A stretch of DNA of 32,368 nucleotides. Origin: Deltaproteobacteria bacterium (GTDB lineage Bacteria > Desulfobacterota > Deferrisomatia > Deferrisomatales > BM512). Made by a program: the position numbers and the translations under genes. The notes beneath the pieces are model-generated. The model worked only from the letters and a program-made list of their open reading frames with translations, ran no database searches and was not told where the DNA came from. Within the stretch, counting starts at the first letter, position 1. The number at the start of each line of letters is the position of its first letter. Location: contig PKTU01000115.1 in assembly GCA_002869005.1 (NCBI GenBank), positions 1 to 32,368 on the forward strand, read 5' to 3'. Positions 15,450 to 23,930 of this stretch are shown in pieces.

Positions 15450-17660
15450 TCATTCAAAGAAGCGCCTCAGCGCCCAATCGGCTGCAAGCAGTAGGAGCGA
15501 CAAGAGGAGAAAGATTGAGTTTGCCCAAGGCTCGGCAACCTTCCTCCCCACCACCTCGACCTCTCCAGCCCCCCGCGCTGCGAGCGTATCGAAGATACCC
15601 TCGTCCGCCGCCTCGTAAACCATGCCTCCACTCCTTGAAGCAAGCCCCTTTAGGTATTCCTCGTTTACACCCAGGCGCATCCCCTCGCGCCCCTGACGCT
15701 CGACGGGAAATGAGAGTTCATCACGGCCAAGGAGGCCCCCATCGCCCAGCCCCTCCGCTTCAAGGTGGTATATGCCATCGGTGGAGAGCTTTACGGGTTC
15801 AGATTCATATTCGCCGTCGCCTAAGTCGCGCCACTTAAGCGGCGTCGCCTTTGCCCGCGAGGTTAAGAGCGTTCCCTTGACCGTGGCCCCCTTTGCGGGC
15901 GCATAGCTTCTATCGAAGATGCGCGCTCTAAAAGACACCTCCTCACCGGCCGAGATCCCCGAGGGCGGAGATGATAGCCGGACTAACTCCATATCCGGGT
16001 CGTGCATCAGCCAGCGCAACGTGCGCGACCAGAAGTCCCGGTAAACTTCGCCGTCACCCCCCCGGCCCTCATTGGTAAGGCCCCACTTCCATAGCGAATC
16101 GGTTAACGCCGCCATCGTCCTGCCGGAGCCGAATTCACCCAGCGCAATGACCGGGGCAGGGCCATACTCGTTTTTCGAGGCTGGGTCCTCGGCGAGGACA
16201 ATAGCGCCGGGCGAAGCCCTAAGGGCCCAGTTTAGACCGCTGAGCTCCGGGAGCGAGGCGAAAAGTGATTGGTTTTCCTCGCTATCGCCGCGCCACTGAA
16301 AGATCGGGTGTGATGCTCCAGCTTCGGTCAGCCTCGGCCTGAAGGTGGAGGGGTTGTACCCTCTTCCGGGCAACGCCCCCGAAATCTCAACCGGTAAGAT
16401 GCTGGTTATGGGCGACCCCTCGTAGCCGCCGCGGGAGAAGGAGCGGTCGCCTCCCAGCATGGCAAAGCCGCCTCCGGCTTCGGTGACGAAGTTGACTATA
16501 TTCTGTAGGTACTGGCCCGGCACGAAGGGTGAGTAGTTGAAGTTGGCGAAGATAACCGCATCGAAGGAGTCAAGCTCCTCCTCAAAGAGCTCCCGAGTCG
16601 GAAAAGGAATAAGGGATAGTTCATCCTCGGGGACTATTGAAAGGTCGCTGGGCGTCCTTAAAATGAGAAAGGTGATGAGGTCCACCGAGGGGTCTTGCCG
16701 CAGCCTCCTCCTCAAAGATTTAACATCCCAGGTTGGAGTTCCCGCTACGAGTAGCACCCGGGTTTTGTCCCTTATGACGCTGAGGGAAAAGGAGGCGCCG
16801 TTGTTGGCGAGTGAGCGCTCCCCTTCGCGTGGAGATAGCTTTATCGAGTAGGCCTTTCGCCCCGTTCTTCTGGGCGTGAATAGAAGCTCTACCTCATTTT
16901 CGCCGTCAATCGTCTCTACATCGATGGATTCTACAGGGCTATCGCCCTCGAAAAGCGTCAGGGTGGAGCTGCCTTTCCCCATACCTTCGGAGCGTATGGA
17001 GACCCTGATTTCAACCGGAGTCCTTATGAAGCCGACCGGGGGGGTCTTAACCTCCTCGATCCACATATCCTCCACTTCGCCTCCCTCAAGCATTATGGGG
17101 TAGACGGGCACGGGCAATGAGGGAGGGCCCTCGCCCGGGCGTTCAGTATCCTGGCCGTCGGTTAACAGGATTATACCTGCGAGGTCGGGTGTGAGCCGCG
17201 AAATCGCCTCAAGCGAAGCGCCGATGGGGCTGGATTCGCGTGAGAACTCCTCCGGCGTACCCGCTTCGACCTTTGCTGGAGGCTCGCCTATGCGCCACTC
17301 CTCCAGACGGTAGAACTCGCCAAGCCCGGTGAGGTTGGCGGCAACCCTCTCCCTCCAACTTAAAGCCGACAGGGAAAGCGGCGAAGCGCCCGTGGACATG
17401 GATGAGGAGTCGTCCATTACGATTGCGATGGGCGGGTAGTTGCGCCTCGTCAAATCCACGCTTTGGGCTGGCCTCAGTATCGCCACCGCCACCGCCCCCA
17501 CGGCAAGAAGCCTTATGAGGATAAGGATATATCTGAGCCCGCCCTTTACCCCTCGCCCCGAAGTTAGCGAAGAGATCAACGCAATAAGGGCAATGGCCGC
17601 TACGGCCAAAAGCCACTGGGGAGAGGAGTTTATTAGCTCCCAACTGCCCGGCGCGTTCAT
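15450..17660 (-). CDS. Membrane-anchored VWA protein with amidotransferase-like domain
   Basis: A 736-residue protein. Two N-terminal transmembrane segments (about 16-32 and 43-62) precede a VWA domain with metal-site motif DDSSS (DxSxS, 83-87) and LLTDGQDT (165-172). An Ig-like beta region (about 200-295) follows, then a Rossmann-type class I amidotransferase-like domain (about 300-500). The latter contains LLVAGTPTWDVKSLRRRL and AMLGGDRSFSRGGY, with no cysteine at the nucleophile position, so it is probably non-enzymatic. A further beta domain and a C-terminal transmembrane segment complete it. It resembles proteins encoded with MoxR/BatA clusters. The ATG forms an ATGA overlap with the DUF4159 gene, so it is the last gene of this module. 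Its biochemical role is unknown; scaffold or client-binding is an inference. Confidence 0.85.
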   Translation of the reverse strand: MNAPGSWELINSSPQWLLAVAAIALIALISSLTSGRGVKGGLRYILILIRLLAVGAVAVAILRPAQSVDLTRRNYPPIAIVMDDSSSMSTGASPLSLSALSWRERVAANLTGLGEFYRLEEWRIGEPPAKVEAGTPEEFSRESSPIGASLEAISRLTPDLAGIILLTDGQDTERPGEGPPSLPVPVYPIMLEGGEVEDMWIEEVKTPPVGFIRTPVEIRVSIRSEGMGKGSSTLTLFEGDSPVESIDVETIDGENEVELLFTPRRTGRKAYSIKLSPREGERSLANNGASFSLSVIRDKTRVLLVAGTPTWDVKSLRRRLRQDPSVDLITFLILRTPSDLSIVPEDELSLIPFPTRELFEEELDSFDAVIFANFNYSPFVPGQYLQNIVNFVTEAGGGFAMLGGDRSFSRGGYEGSPITSILPVEISGALPGRGYNPSTFRPRLTEAGASHPIFQWRGDSEENQSLFASLPELSGLNWALRASPGAIVLAEDPASKNEYGPAPVIALGEFGSGRTMAALTDSLWKWGLTNEGRGGDGEVYRDFWSRTLRWLMHDPDMELVRLSSPPSGISAGEEVSFRARIFDRSYAPAKGATVKGTLLTSRAKATPLKWRDLGDGEYESEPVKLSTDGIYHLEAEGLGDGGLLGRDELSFPVERQGREGMRLGVNEEYLKGLASRSGGMVYEAADEGIFDTLAARGAGEVEVVGRKVAEPWANSIFLLLSLLLLAADWALRRFFE

Positions 17661-18424
17661 CTTTTTCTCCTCTTCAGGATGAAGGGGATGTGTACCTGAT
17701 CCTTCTTGTAATTACCTGTGAGGGCATAGAGGATTATGTTTACGCACATGCGGATAGAGAGCTCCCGCTGGCGCTCGCCGCCGGAGAGCTGGGGGTGCGT
17801 ATAGCCTCCTAGCTTGTCGCCGTCCAGCGCCCCTAAGAGGTCATTGTAAGAAAAGAGCACCGGAGTCAGGTCTTCCCGCTCTATACCGGTGAAGATTGGC
17901 CTTACGACCCTCCTGCCCGGCGCTGACTTCAAAAGGTAGAAAGACTGAAAGAGGGCGCTCTCCGTCGAGACCGGCGCAAGCGGCTCGCCGGGGAAGGCCT
18001 CGGCCAGAAATGCGCTCACTCCCCGCGCAAAGCCGGAGTCGTCGCTGCCGGTCGCGTCGTCTATGAAGATGAAGCCTCCGGCCTCCACATAGCGCCTTAG
18101 CCACCTCGCCGCATCCCTGCCGAGGTCGGGAAAGTCTCCCCTGCCGGATATGTAGAGGAAGGGGTTGTCGTAAAGGGCGGAGGCGCCGGGGGCTATCTCC
18201 CTGACCCTTACGCCGCACTCCACCGATGTGCGCCGCCTGACCTCGGAGAGCAGCCTTGAGGCGGCGTTGGGGTTTGGGTTCCACGCGCCCGGGTATTTCA
18301 GCTGGGCCCAATTAAAATATGGGGTGCCGCCAACCATCGGCCTGCCGTTCATTCCGGCGAAGGCGAGCATGGTGCCCCCCATCGAGAAGAGGAAGCGCCT
18401 TCGTGTAATCATCTCATCGGTCAC
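17657..18424 (-). CDS. DUF4159 domain protein with twin-arginine-like signal
   Basis: A 255-residue protein. Its N-terminus, ITRRRFLFSMGGTMLAFAG, resembles a Tat signal or signal anchor. The rest matches DUF4159: FNWAQLKYPGAWNPNP, LYISGRGDFPDLG, LRRYVEAGGFIFIDDATG and a C-terminal NIILYALTGNYKKDQVHIP. DUF4159 is found alone or fused to BatA-type proteins; its fold resembles amidotransferase/flavodoxin domains, but no catalytic cysteine is present here. The start is GTG at 18424, with AGGGGGG eight bases upstream, overlapping the BatA-like gene by 11 bases. ATG 18412, four codons later, is an alternative that keeps the RRRF motif. It overlaps the next gene by four bases. Export by Tat is a prediction. 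Confidence 0.85.
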   Translation of the reverse strand: MTDEMITRRRFLFSMGGTMLAFAGMNGRPMVGGTPYFNWAQLKYPGAWNPNPNAASRLLSEVRRRTSVECGVRVREIAPGASALYDNPFLYISGRGDFPDLGRDAARWLRRYVEAGGFIFIDDATGSDDSGFARGVSAFLAEAFPGEPLAPVSTESALFQSFYLLKSAPGRRVVRPIFTGIEREDLTPVLFSYNDLLGALDGDKLGGYTHPQLSGGERQRELSIRMCVNIILYALTGNYKKDQVHIPFILKRRKR

Positions 18425-20447
18425 GGCTAAAGCCCCCCTTTACATCCATGGGGGGTGACCCCTTGATGCGGCTCCATCTACCGGAGAGCAGCGCCTCTGC
18501 GACCATGGCTAAAGCAAGCAAAAGCGCGATTAGCGGCGAGAGGTCCCGTCTGCCGCTCCCCTGCGAAGAGTCAAGCGCAGAGAAGGTGACCCCGCTCTTT
18601 TCCCCCAGCATCTGGAGCTCCTCACCGGATATCCGGGAGAGGTTAGACTCACCTGGATCGAAGCGGGCTACAAAACCGCCGATCCACCGCTCCGAGATGA
18701 GGAGGCGGTGCGCTCCCGTCTCGGTTGGCGTAAATGGTGGTGAGTCGGGGCGCAGGGTTGTCCGTAGCCCGGAGGGAGACTCCACTTCAACCACCTCTAT
18801 TGGCGGCTTCAGCTCATCGATACCTATGACCATGTAGGGCAACGTTTCGTTCCTCAAATTGCCCGTGACATAGAGCAGCGTTCTTTCAACCAGAGGGAGG
18901 AAAGAAGGCCTTAAACAGAGGTCGGACCAGTCCCGGTCTATGGTTGTAGTGAGGAGGATTACTCTGCCGATGCCCTCCCGGCGCTCAACAAGCAGGGGAG
19001 CCTGATTGGAGAAGCGCGCCAACACCCTTACTCCCTCGGAGAGCGCTGAGTCGGTTAGCCAGTAACCATTTGTCTTCGCCTCAGCGATCAGCGCCAGCTC
19101 GCCGGTCGAGAAATCCTCGAAGGGTGCGGTAAAGCTCTGGAGGTCAATCTCTTCATAGGGCGCACGGGTGACATCCTCGCCGCCCAGGATTACGCTGTCG
19201 CGAAGGGGGGTCGGCAGGAGCTTTGTCAGCGTGCCCGCACCTCCCTCCGGGTCGAGGTTTTCTCCTGCGGAGATTATCAAACCCATCCCCTCCTCCACCC
19301 GCTTCAGGAGAGCTGACGCAATGGGCGTCTCCATCTCGCCGGGGTTGGCAAGCCACACCGCGTCGGCACCTTGAAGGTCATCTGCGGTAAGTGAGGAGAG
19401 GCGCACCGTCCGAGTCGCAAAGCGGCTCTGGACACGCCCACCCGACGATAAGAGCTGGCGCAAAAACAGGGTCTCATCCATCAGGCGGAACTCGCTTGGG
19501 TCGCCATTTACGAGGAGCAATTTTATAACGGGGTCTGTGGTCGCGACAAATTGCAGGGTATCGTCCTCAGCCAGCGCCCCGCCGGGGTCGACGACTATGT
19601 CGAGCGTGGAGAGCGGCGTTTCAAGCGTGGGTGTGAAGTTAACCTCTCCGCGCTCTGAAAATGAGGTAAGGGCCTCCCCTGAGGGTGTTGACATTGTTAC
19701 CGTCACCTCATCCGCAACATCGGCCCCGGATGCGCCAAGGGTGACGCGGATGCGACCGCCCTGCTGTGCCACCGATGCGACCCAGCGATTTGTCGCGCCG
19801 CCGCCTACATCAACAACCTTCACCGGATACGGCGCTTCTCTTAGTCCTTCTACCGCCCGCCATGAATTTCTCTGCATGTCGGTTACTACTAAAACCTCAC
19901 CGCCGCCCTCTGCGGTCAAAAGCGCGGAGGCCCTTTCGATGGCTGAGACGAGCCCGGCGTCTTCGGGTGAAAGGTCAAGGTCGACAAGCGAGCCACTTAT
20001 AATCTCCGGCGAAACAAAAGGTTCTTGACCGGCGGTATCCTTGGCAGTCGTTATCAAAGCTATCCTACTACCCTCCGGCAGACCGTTCATATAGTCGCCC
20101 ACCAGCGCCTTGCCGATCTCCAAACCCCTTTGCCCCTCTATAAGTTGCCCCATGGAGGGGGAAGTGTCGAAGAGCACCACCCGCTTTAAAAGCACCCCGG
20201 CGGAGTCGACCACTACGCCGGGCCCCGCGAATAGGGCCACAAGGAAGAGGAGAGAGAGAAGCCGCGCGAGCAGTAATAAGAGTCTGCGGAGCCGCCACTT
20301 TGCCGCAGCTCGCGCGCTGGCCCGCTCAATGAAGCGCAGCGTGCCTACGTAGACCACCCTCTTTCTCCTGCTCCCGAGCAGATGTATGAGTATGGGCAGA
20401 GAGAGTGCCGCGAGCCCCCAAAGCAGGGCGGGCCTTAAAAAATCCAC
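18414..20447 (-). CDS. BatA-like VWA membrane protein
   Basis: A 677-residue protein. The N-terminal BatA region has two membrane segments, LWGLAALSLPILIHLLG and a leucine-rich stretch at about 56-78, separated by a basic loop with VYVGTLRF. A VWA domain follows with metal-site motif DTSPS (94-98). The middle (about 235-300) is beta-rich. A Rossmann-like amidotransferase-type region (about 305-430; LLVNGDPSEF, ADAVWLANPG, LIISAGENLD) lacks a nucleophile cysteine. A final transmembrane helix (PLIALLLALAMVAEALL) precedes a basic tail. The start is GTG at 20447, forming TAGTG with the DUF58 stop, with GGGAGG seven bases upstream. Bat proteins were first linked to aerotolerance in Bacteroides; the role here is inferred to be envelope complex assembly with MoxR. 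Confidence 0.87.
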   Translation of the reverse strand: MDFLRPALLWGLAALSLPILIHLLGSRRKRVVYVGTLRFIERASARAAAKWRLRRLLLLLARLLSLLFLVALFAGPGVVVDSAGVLLKRVVLFDTSPSMGQLIEGQRGLEIGKALVGDYMNGLPEGSRIALITTAKDTAGQEPFVSPEIISGSLVDLDLSPEDAGLVSAIERASALLTAEGGGEVLVVTDMQRNSWRAVEGLREAPYPVKVVDVGGGATNRWVASVAQQGGRIRVTLGASGADVADEVTVTMSTPSGEALTSFSERGEVNFTPTLETPLSTLDIVVDPGGALAEDDTLQFVATTDPVIKLLLVNGDPSEFRLMDETLFLRQLLSSGGRVQSRFATRTVRLSSLTADDLQGADAVWLANPGEMETPIASALLKRVEEGMGLIISAGENLDPEGGAGTLTKLLPTPLRDSVILGGEDVTRAPYEEIDLQSFTAPFEDFSTGELALIAEAKTNGYWLTDSALSEGVRVLARFSNQAPLLVERREGIGRVILLTTTIDRDWSDLCLRPSFLPLVERTLLYVTGNLRNETLPYMVIGIDELKPPIEVVEVESPSGLRTTLRPDSPPFTPTETGAHRLLISERWIGGFVARFDPGESNLSRISGEELQMLGEKSGVTFSALDSSQGSGRRDLSPLIALLLALAMVAEALLSGRWSRIKGSPPMDVKGGFSRDR

Positions 20448-21343
20448 TACCTGCCCTCCCTTGACAACAAAAGGAGCGGCAGCTCCTCGCCAGCCTCTAC
20501 GGAGTCGCGGATAAAGGCATAGGGCAGCCCCGATGAGTACGCAGTCGCCGCAACGCCTTCGACAAACTCCTTGATCTCTTCAAAGTAGGCGCGGCGAATC
20601 GCCTCCGGGTCGACAGCCAGCTCAGCGGAGGACTCCAGGTCGCGAAAGCGCGTGGTCCCCTCGAAGGGAAGATTTATCTCATCATGGTGAAGGAGTTGTA
20701 TCAATTTCGGGTAAAGACGCCTGGCTCTAAGCAGCGACAGCTCCCTTAACCCCTCCACCTCCTCGTCAAGAAAATCGCTTAACACGTAGAGGGTTGCCGG
20801 AGCTCCGATGCGCTCCCTGAGAGATGGCAGCCGCTCACTAAAGCGAGCGTTGCCCCCCGGTCTGGCCCCCAGAAGAAGCTCTATTATCGCCTCCAGCTGG
20901 GCGGCGCCGCCGCGAGGAGTAAGGAGAGATTCCCCTTCCCCGAAGATCGCCAGCCCAACGGCATCGCCCTGTCTAAGGAGCGCTGAGGAGAGCGCAACGG
21001 CAACTCTTGCGGCGAGGTGGTATTTCGAGCCCTCAAGAGAATCCGGGCTGCCCCCATAGGACATCGACCCCGACGCGTCAACCAGTATGAGTGCGCGCTG
21101 TAAACGCTCGTCCTCAAAGCGCCTGACGAAATAACGGTCTGACTTCCCGTAGACCTTCCAATCCAGATTTCTCAAGTCGTCGCCGGGGACATACTCTGTA
21201 TGCTCGGAGAACTCCAGACTCGCGCCGCGCCGCTGTGAGGTGTGGACACCCCGCTGGGGGAAGTTGGTAGGCACTCCCGTTAATGGCACGCCGCCAAGCC
21301 GCGCTACAAGCGCGTCGTCGTATATGTGTGACCGCTCAAGCAA
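20447..21343 (-). CDS. DUF58 domain protein with VWA metal site
   Basis: A 298-residue DUF58 protein. It has FSEHTEYVPGDDLRNLDWKVYG (45-66), where RNLDWK is the family hallmark, then the VWA-like strand LILVDASGSMS with DxSxS at 89-93. DUF58 proteins are encoded next to MoxR ATPases and are their likely partners. No membrane segment is seen, so this one is probably cytoplasmic or peripheral. The only plausible start is TTG at 21343, overlapping the end of moxR by eight bases; no ATG occurs before residue 94. GGAG lies about ten bases upstream. The gene overlaps the BatA-like gene by one base. Confidence 0.93.
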   Translation of the reverse strand: MLERSHIYDDALVARLGGVPLTGVPTNFPQRGVHTSQRRGASLEFSEHTEYVPGDDLRNLDWKVYGKSDRYFVRRFEDERLQRALILVDASGSMSYGGSPDSLEGSKYHLAARVAVALSSALLRQGDAVGLAIFGEGESLLTPRGGAAQLEAIIELLLGARPGGNARFSERLPSLRERIGAPATLYVLSDFLDEEVEGLRELSLLRARRLYPKLIQLLHHDEINLPFEGTTRFRDLESSAELAVDPEAIRRAYFEEIKEFVEGVAATAYSSGLPYAFIRDSVEAGEELPLLLLSREGR

Positions 21344-22340
21344 CCCTTATCTTCTCCGCCACCTCGCCGATAATCTCATCCACCCCGACTCGCTGCGCCT
21401 CGGCCCTGAAGTTGGGGACGACGCGGTGCTTTAAGACCGGGAGCATAAGCGCCTTTACATCCTCCGGGCCCGCTGCATAGCGCCCGTCGAGGAGGGCCCG
21501 TGCCTTCGCGCCGAGAACGAGGTGCTGCGCCGCGCGAGGTCCGGCCCCCCACGCCACCCACTCGTTCACCGCTTTAATCGCCCCATCGCCGGGGCGCGTC
21601 GCGCGGACGAGGTCCACTGCGTACTTGACCGCAACGTCGGCAACGGGGACCTTGGGCACGGCGCGCTGGAAAGCTACTATCTCCTCTGGGCCGAGCACCT
21701 TTGCGACTGGTTCGGGGTCGCCTGAGGTGGTGCGGGTCACTATCTCCATCTCCTCCTCCATATCGGGATAGCCGACCTCTATGGAGAACATAAAGCGGTC
21801 CAGCTGCGCCTCTGGGAGCGGGTAGGTACCCTCCTGCTCTATGGGGTTTTGGGTAGCGTAGACAAGGAAAGGCTGTGATAGCGCGTGGTCGGTGCCGCCG
21901 GCGCTCACCTTATACTCCTGCATAGCTTGAAGGAGCGCTGCCTGAGTCTTTGGTGAGGTTCGGTTTATTTCGTCGGCGAGGAGGATATTGGTGAAGATCG
22001 GCCCCTTTACGAAGTTGAAGACGCGCTTTCCTGAGGCGGGATCCTCCTCCAATATCTCCGTGCCGGTGATATCGGAGGGCATAAGGTCCGGGGTGAACTG
22101 TACTCGGGAGAAATCCATATCCAGCGCGTCGGCGAGGGTGTGCACCAGAAGGGTCTTTGCAAGCCCCGGCACGCCGATGAATAAGCCATGCCCCCTTGAG
22201 AAGAGCGACACCAGTAGAAGCTCTATGACTTTCCCCTGCCCCACGATGACTCTGGATATCTCTTTAGTAATCCTCGCTCTCGCCTCTACCGCCGAGGCCA
22301 CGAGTTCCTTGCCGTTGAGTGAATCCATGTTGCCGCTCAT
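21336..22340 (-). CDS. MoxR family AAA+ ATPase
   Basis: A 334-residue AAA+ ATPase. Walker A is GVPGLAKT (56-63), Walker B is ILLADEINR (119-127), sensor 1 is in ATQNPIEQEGTYPLPEAQLDRFM (162-184), and a helical lid domain follows. MoxR proteins act as chaperones that insert metals or assemble complexes together with VWA proteins. Three VWA-type proteins are encoded immediately downstream, which strongly supports that partnership. The ATG at 22340 has AAGGAGG about ten bases upstream; ATG 22328 is an alternative. It starts 15 bases after the metalloprotease gene and overlaps DUF58 by eight bases. Confidence 0.96.
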   Translation of the reverse strand: MSGNMDSLNGKELVASAVEARARITKEISRVIVGQGKVIELLLVSLFSRGHGLFIGVPGLAKTLLVHTLADALDMDFSRVQFTPDLMPSDITGTEILEEDPASGKRVFNFVKGPIFTNILLADEINRTSPKTQAALLQAMQEYKVSAGGTDHALSQPFLVYATQNPIEQEGTYPLPEAQLDRFMFSIEVGYPDMEEEMEIVTRTTSGDPEPVAKVLGPEEIVAFQRAVPKVPVADVAVKYAVDLVRATRPGDGAIKAVNEWVAWGAGPRAAQHLVLGAKARALLDGRYAAGPEDVKALMLPVLKHRVVPNFRAEAQRVGVDEIIGEVAEKIRVA

Positions 22341-22355
22341 ATAAGAAAGTCCTCC

Positions 22356-23930
22356 TTATGGGTGCGCCCCCGAGGGCGCGCCTCCGGTGATCAGCTCCAA
22401 ATCCTTGACCGCGCGAGCATGCTCCTCTTCGCGCCCGCTTCCGCTAAGGGCTCTTACGAGGCCCACCCTGCCGGGCTCGTCGAAGGGATTTATCTCCATC
22501 AATTCGTTAAAGGCCGAGGCCGCCTCATCATACCGCTCAAGGGCGAGTAGCGCCTCCCCCTTTCTCATCCACAAGGAGCTCCGGTCCTCGTAGAGGGAGA
22601 TTACCGGAGCCACCGCATCAAGCGCTGCCTGGTACTCTCCAAGAAATATCCTCCCCAGCGCATATTTTGATACAACCGCCGGGTTATCGGGCAGCAGTCT
22701 AAAGCCCTTCTCGTACTCCACGGAGGCGGCCTCCATACGCCCACGGGTGCGCAGCATATCGCCAAGCCGCGTATAGTCCTTGGCCTCAGGGTCTGGTATT
22801 TTGCCCTGCTCCGGCTCGCCGCCGGAATCTTTTAAGGCTATTCCCATGACCTCCAAATCCTCCGCGGGTACGGATAGCTTCTCCACCCACTGCCGCCACT
22901 CCTCCTCAAAGGAGGCAAATGTACCACCCCATACCTCCGAGAAAGCCTCCCTGTCGCCGCGCCCTTCGGCAAGTTGCGCCAAGAGCCGCCTGGGCGCTTC
23001 TCCGCCCCTGTGCTCGATTAGGTATGAAACCATTGTGCCAACCTCGGCAAAAGCCAGCGAAGTGTCCTCAGCGGAGGGGAGCTTCGCCACCGAAGGGCTC
23101 ATCTTGTCCAGCGGGATCAAGGTGCCCTCGCTATAGCGCTTGGAGAGCAGGTTGAGGGCAAAGGGCGTCATACGCCCGCTCCGCCCCCGCCAGGACCCCT
23201 CGAAATAGCGGGCGAGCCCTTCATGAATCCAGATCGGCGCGTTGCCTCCGCTTAGCCTGAAAACAGCCAGGTGCGCGAATTCGTGGCAGAGGGTGTCACG
23301 CCACCGGTAGCCGAAAAAGGTAGCCCGAGGGCTCGTAATCATTAGCCTGTTGAATTTGCAGAGGCCAATGGTGCCGGAGGTCTCAACCTCCTCGCGGGTT
23401 AGGGTCGAGACGGCTGTAAAATCCGCCACGGTGGGATATATCTCTACTCTCACTCGACCCTCTGGCCGAAAACCCAGGAGTTTCGAGAGCTCGCTGTATG
23501 ATGCTTCGAGCCCCTCAAGCGCGGGTTCCGCCAGCACCTCATCCTTGGGGTTCTCCCAGAAGATCTCGAAGTGCTCGCTGCTCCTTGATTTAAAACCCGC
23601 CGCTATATCCGAGGTGACCTTTACGAGCTCGCGGAATGCCCCGGTGACCCCCACCTCGTCAAGCCTCTTCAACGCCCCCTTGTAGTCGCCCTCGAAAAAG
23701 CGCACATGCCCGTCCAGAAGGAGCGCCGAGGTGTCCTCGGGTGTTCGCTCCATCAGATCGTCTACAAAGGCCCTCGCCTCCGGTATGCGCCACTCTTCCA
23801 GGAGGGCGTTGCCGGTGTAAAAATCAACCGTACCCGATGAGAGCCCGTAGACCTCCCTGGCTGAAACAGCGCCGGCGAAGATGAAGACCGCCGCCAAAAT
23901 AATCGTGGCAACTCTCTTGACCCGCCTCAT
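22356..23930 (-). CDS. Exported gluzincin-type metalloprotease with TPR repeats
   Basis: A 524-residue protein with a cleavable-type signal peptide (hydrophobic 7-21, ending near VSA-RE). An N-terminal helical repeat segment (about 35-110) precedes a peptidase MA-like domain (about 118-340). This has the zinc motif HEFAH (216-220) and a second motif WIHEGLARYFEG in which Glu237 is the expected third ligand. Two or three TPR repeats (about 385-500) end the protein. It should act in the periplasm, or outside the cell, as a zinc protease or zinc-binding scaffold. The ATG forms an ATGA overlap with the DUF4175 gene and moxR follows after 15 bases, so it is embedded in the MoxR operon. A protease at this position is less usual. 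The substrate is unknown. Confidence 0.85.
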   Translation of the reverse strand: MRRVKRVATIILAAVFIFAGAVSAREVYGLSSGTVDFYTGNALLEEWRIPEARAFVDDLMERTPEDTSALLLDGHVRFFEGDYKGALKRLDEVGVTGAFRELVKVTSDIAAGFKSRSSEHFEIFWENPKDEVLAEPALEGLEASYSELSKLLGFRPEGRVRVEIYPTVADFTAVSTLTREEVETSGTIGLCKFNRLMITSPRATFFGYRWRDTLCHEFAHLAVFRLSGGNAPIWIHEGLARYFEGSWRGRSGRMTPFALNLLSKRYSEGTLIPLDKMSPSVAKLPSAEDTSLAFAEVGTMVSYLIEHRGGEAPRRLLAQLAEGRGDREAFSEVWGGTFASFEEEWRQWVEKLSVPAEDLEVMGIALKDSGGEPEQGKIPDPEAKDYTRLGDMLRTRGRMEAASVEYEKGFRLLPDNPAVVSKYALGRIFLGEYQAALDAVAPVISLYEDRSSLWMRKGEALLALERYDEAASAFNELMEINPFDEPGRVGLVRALSGSGREEEHARAVKDLELITGGAPSGAHP

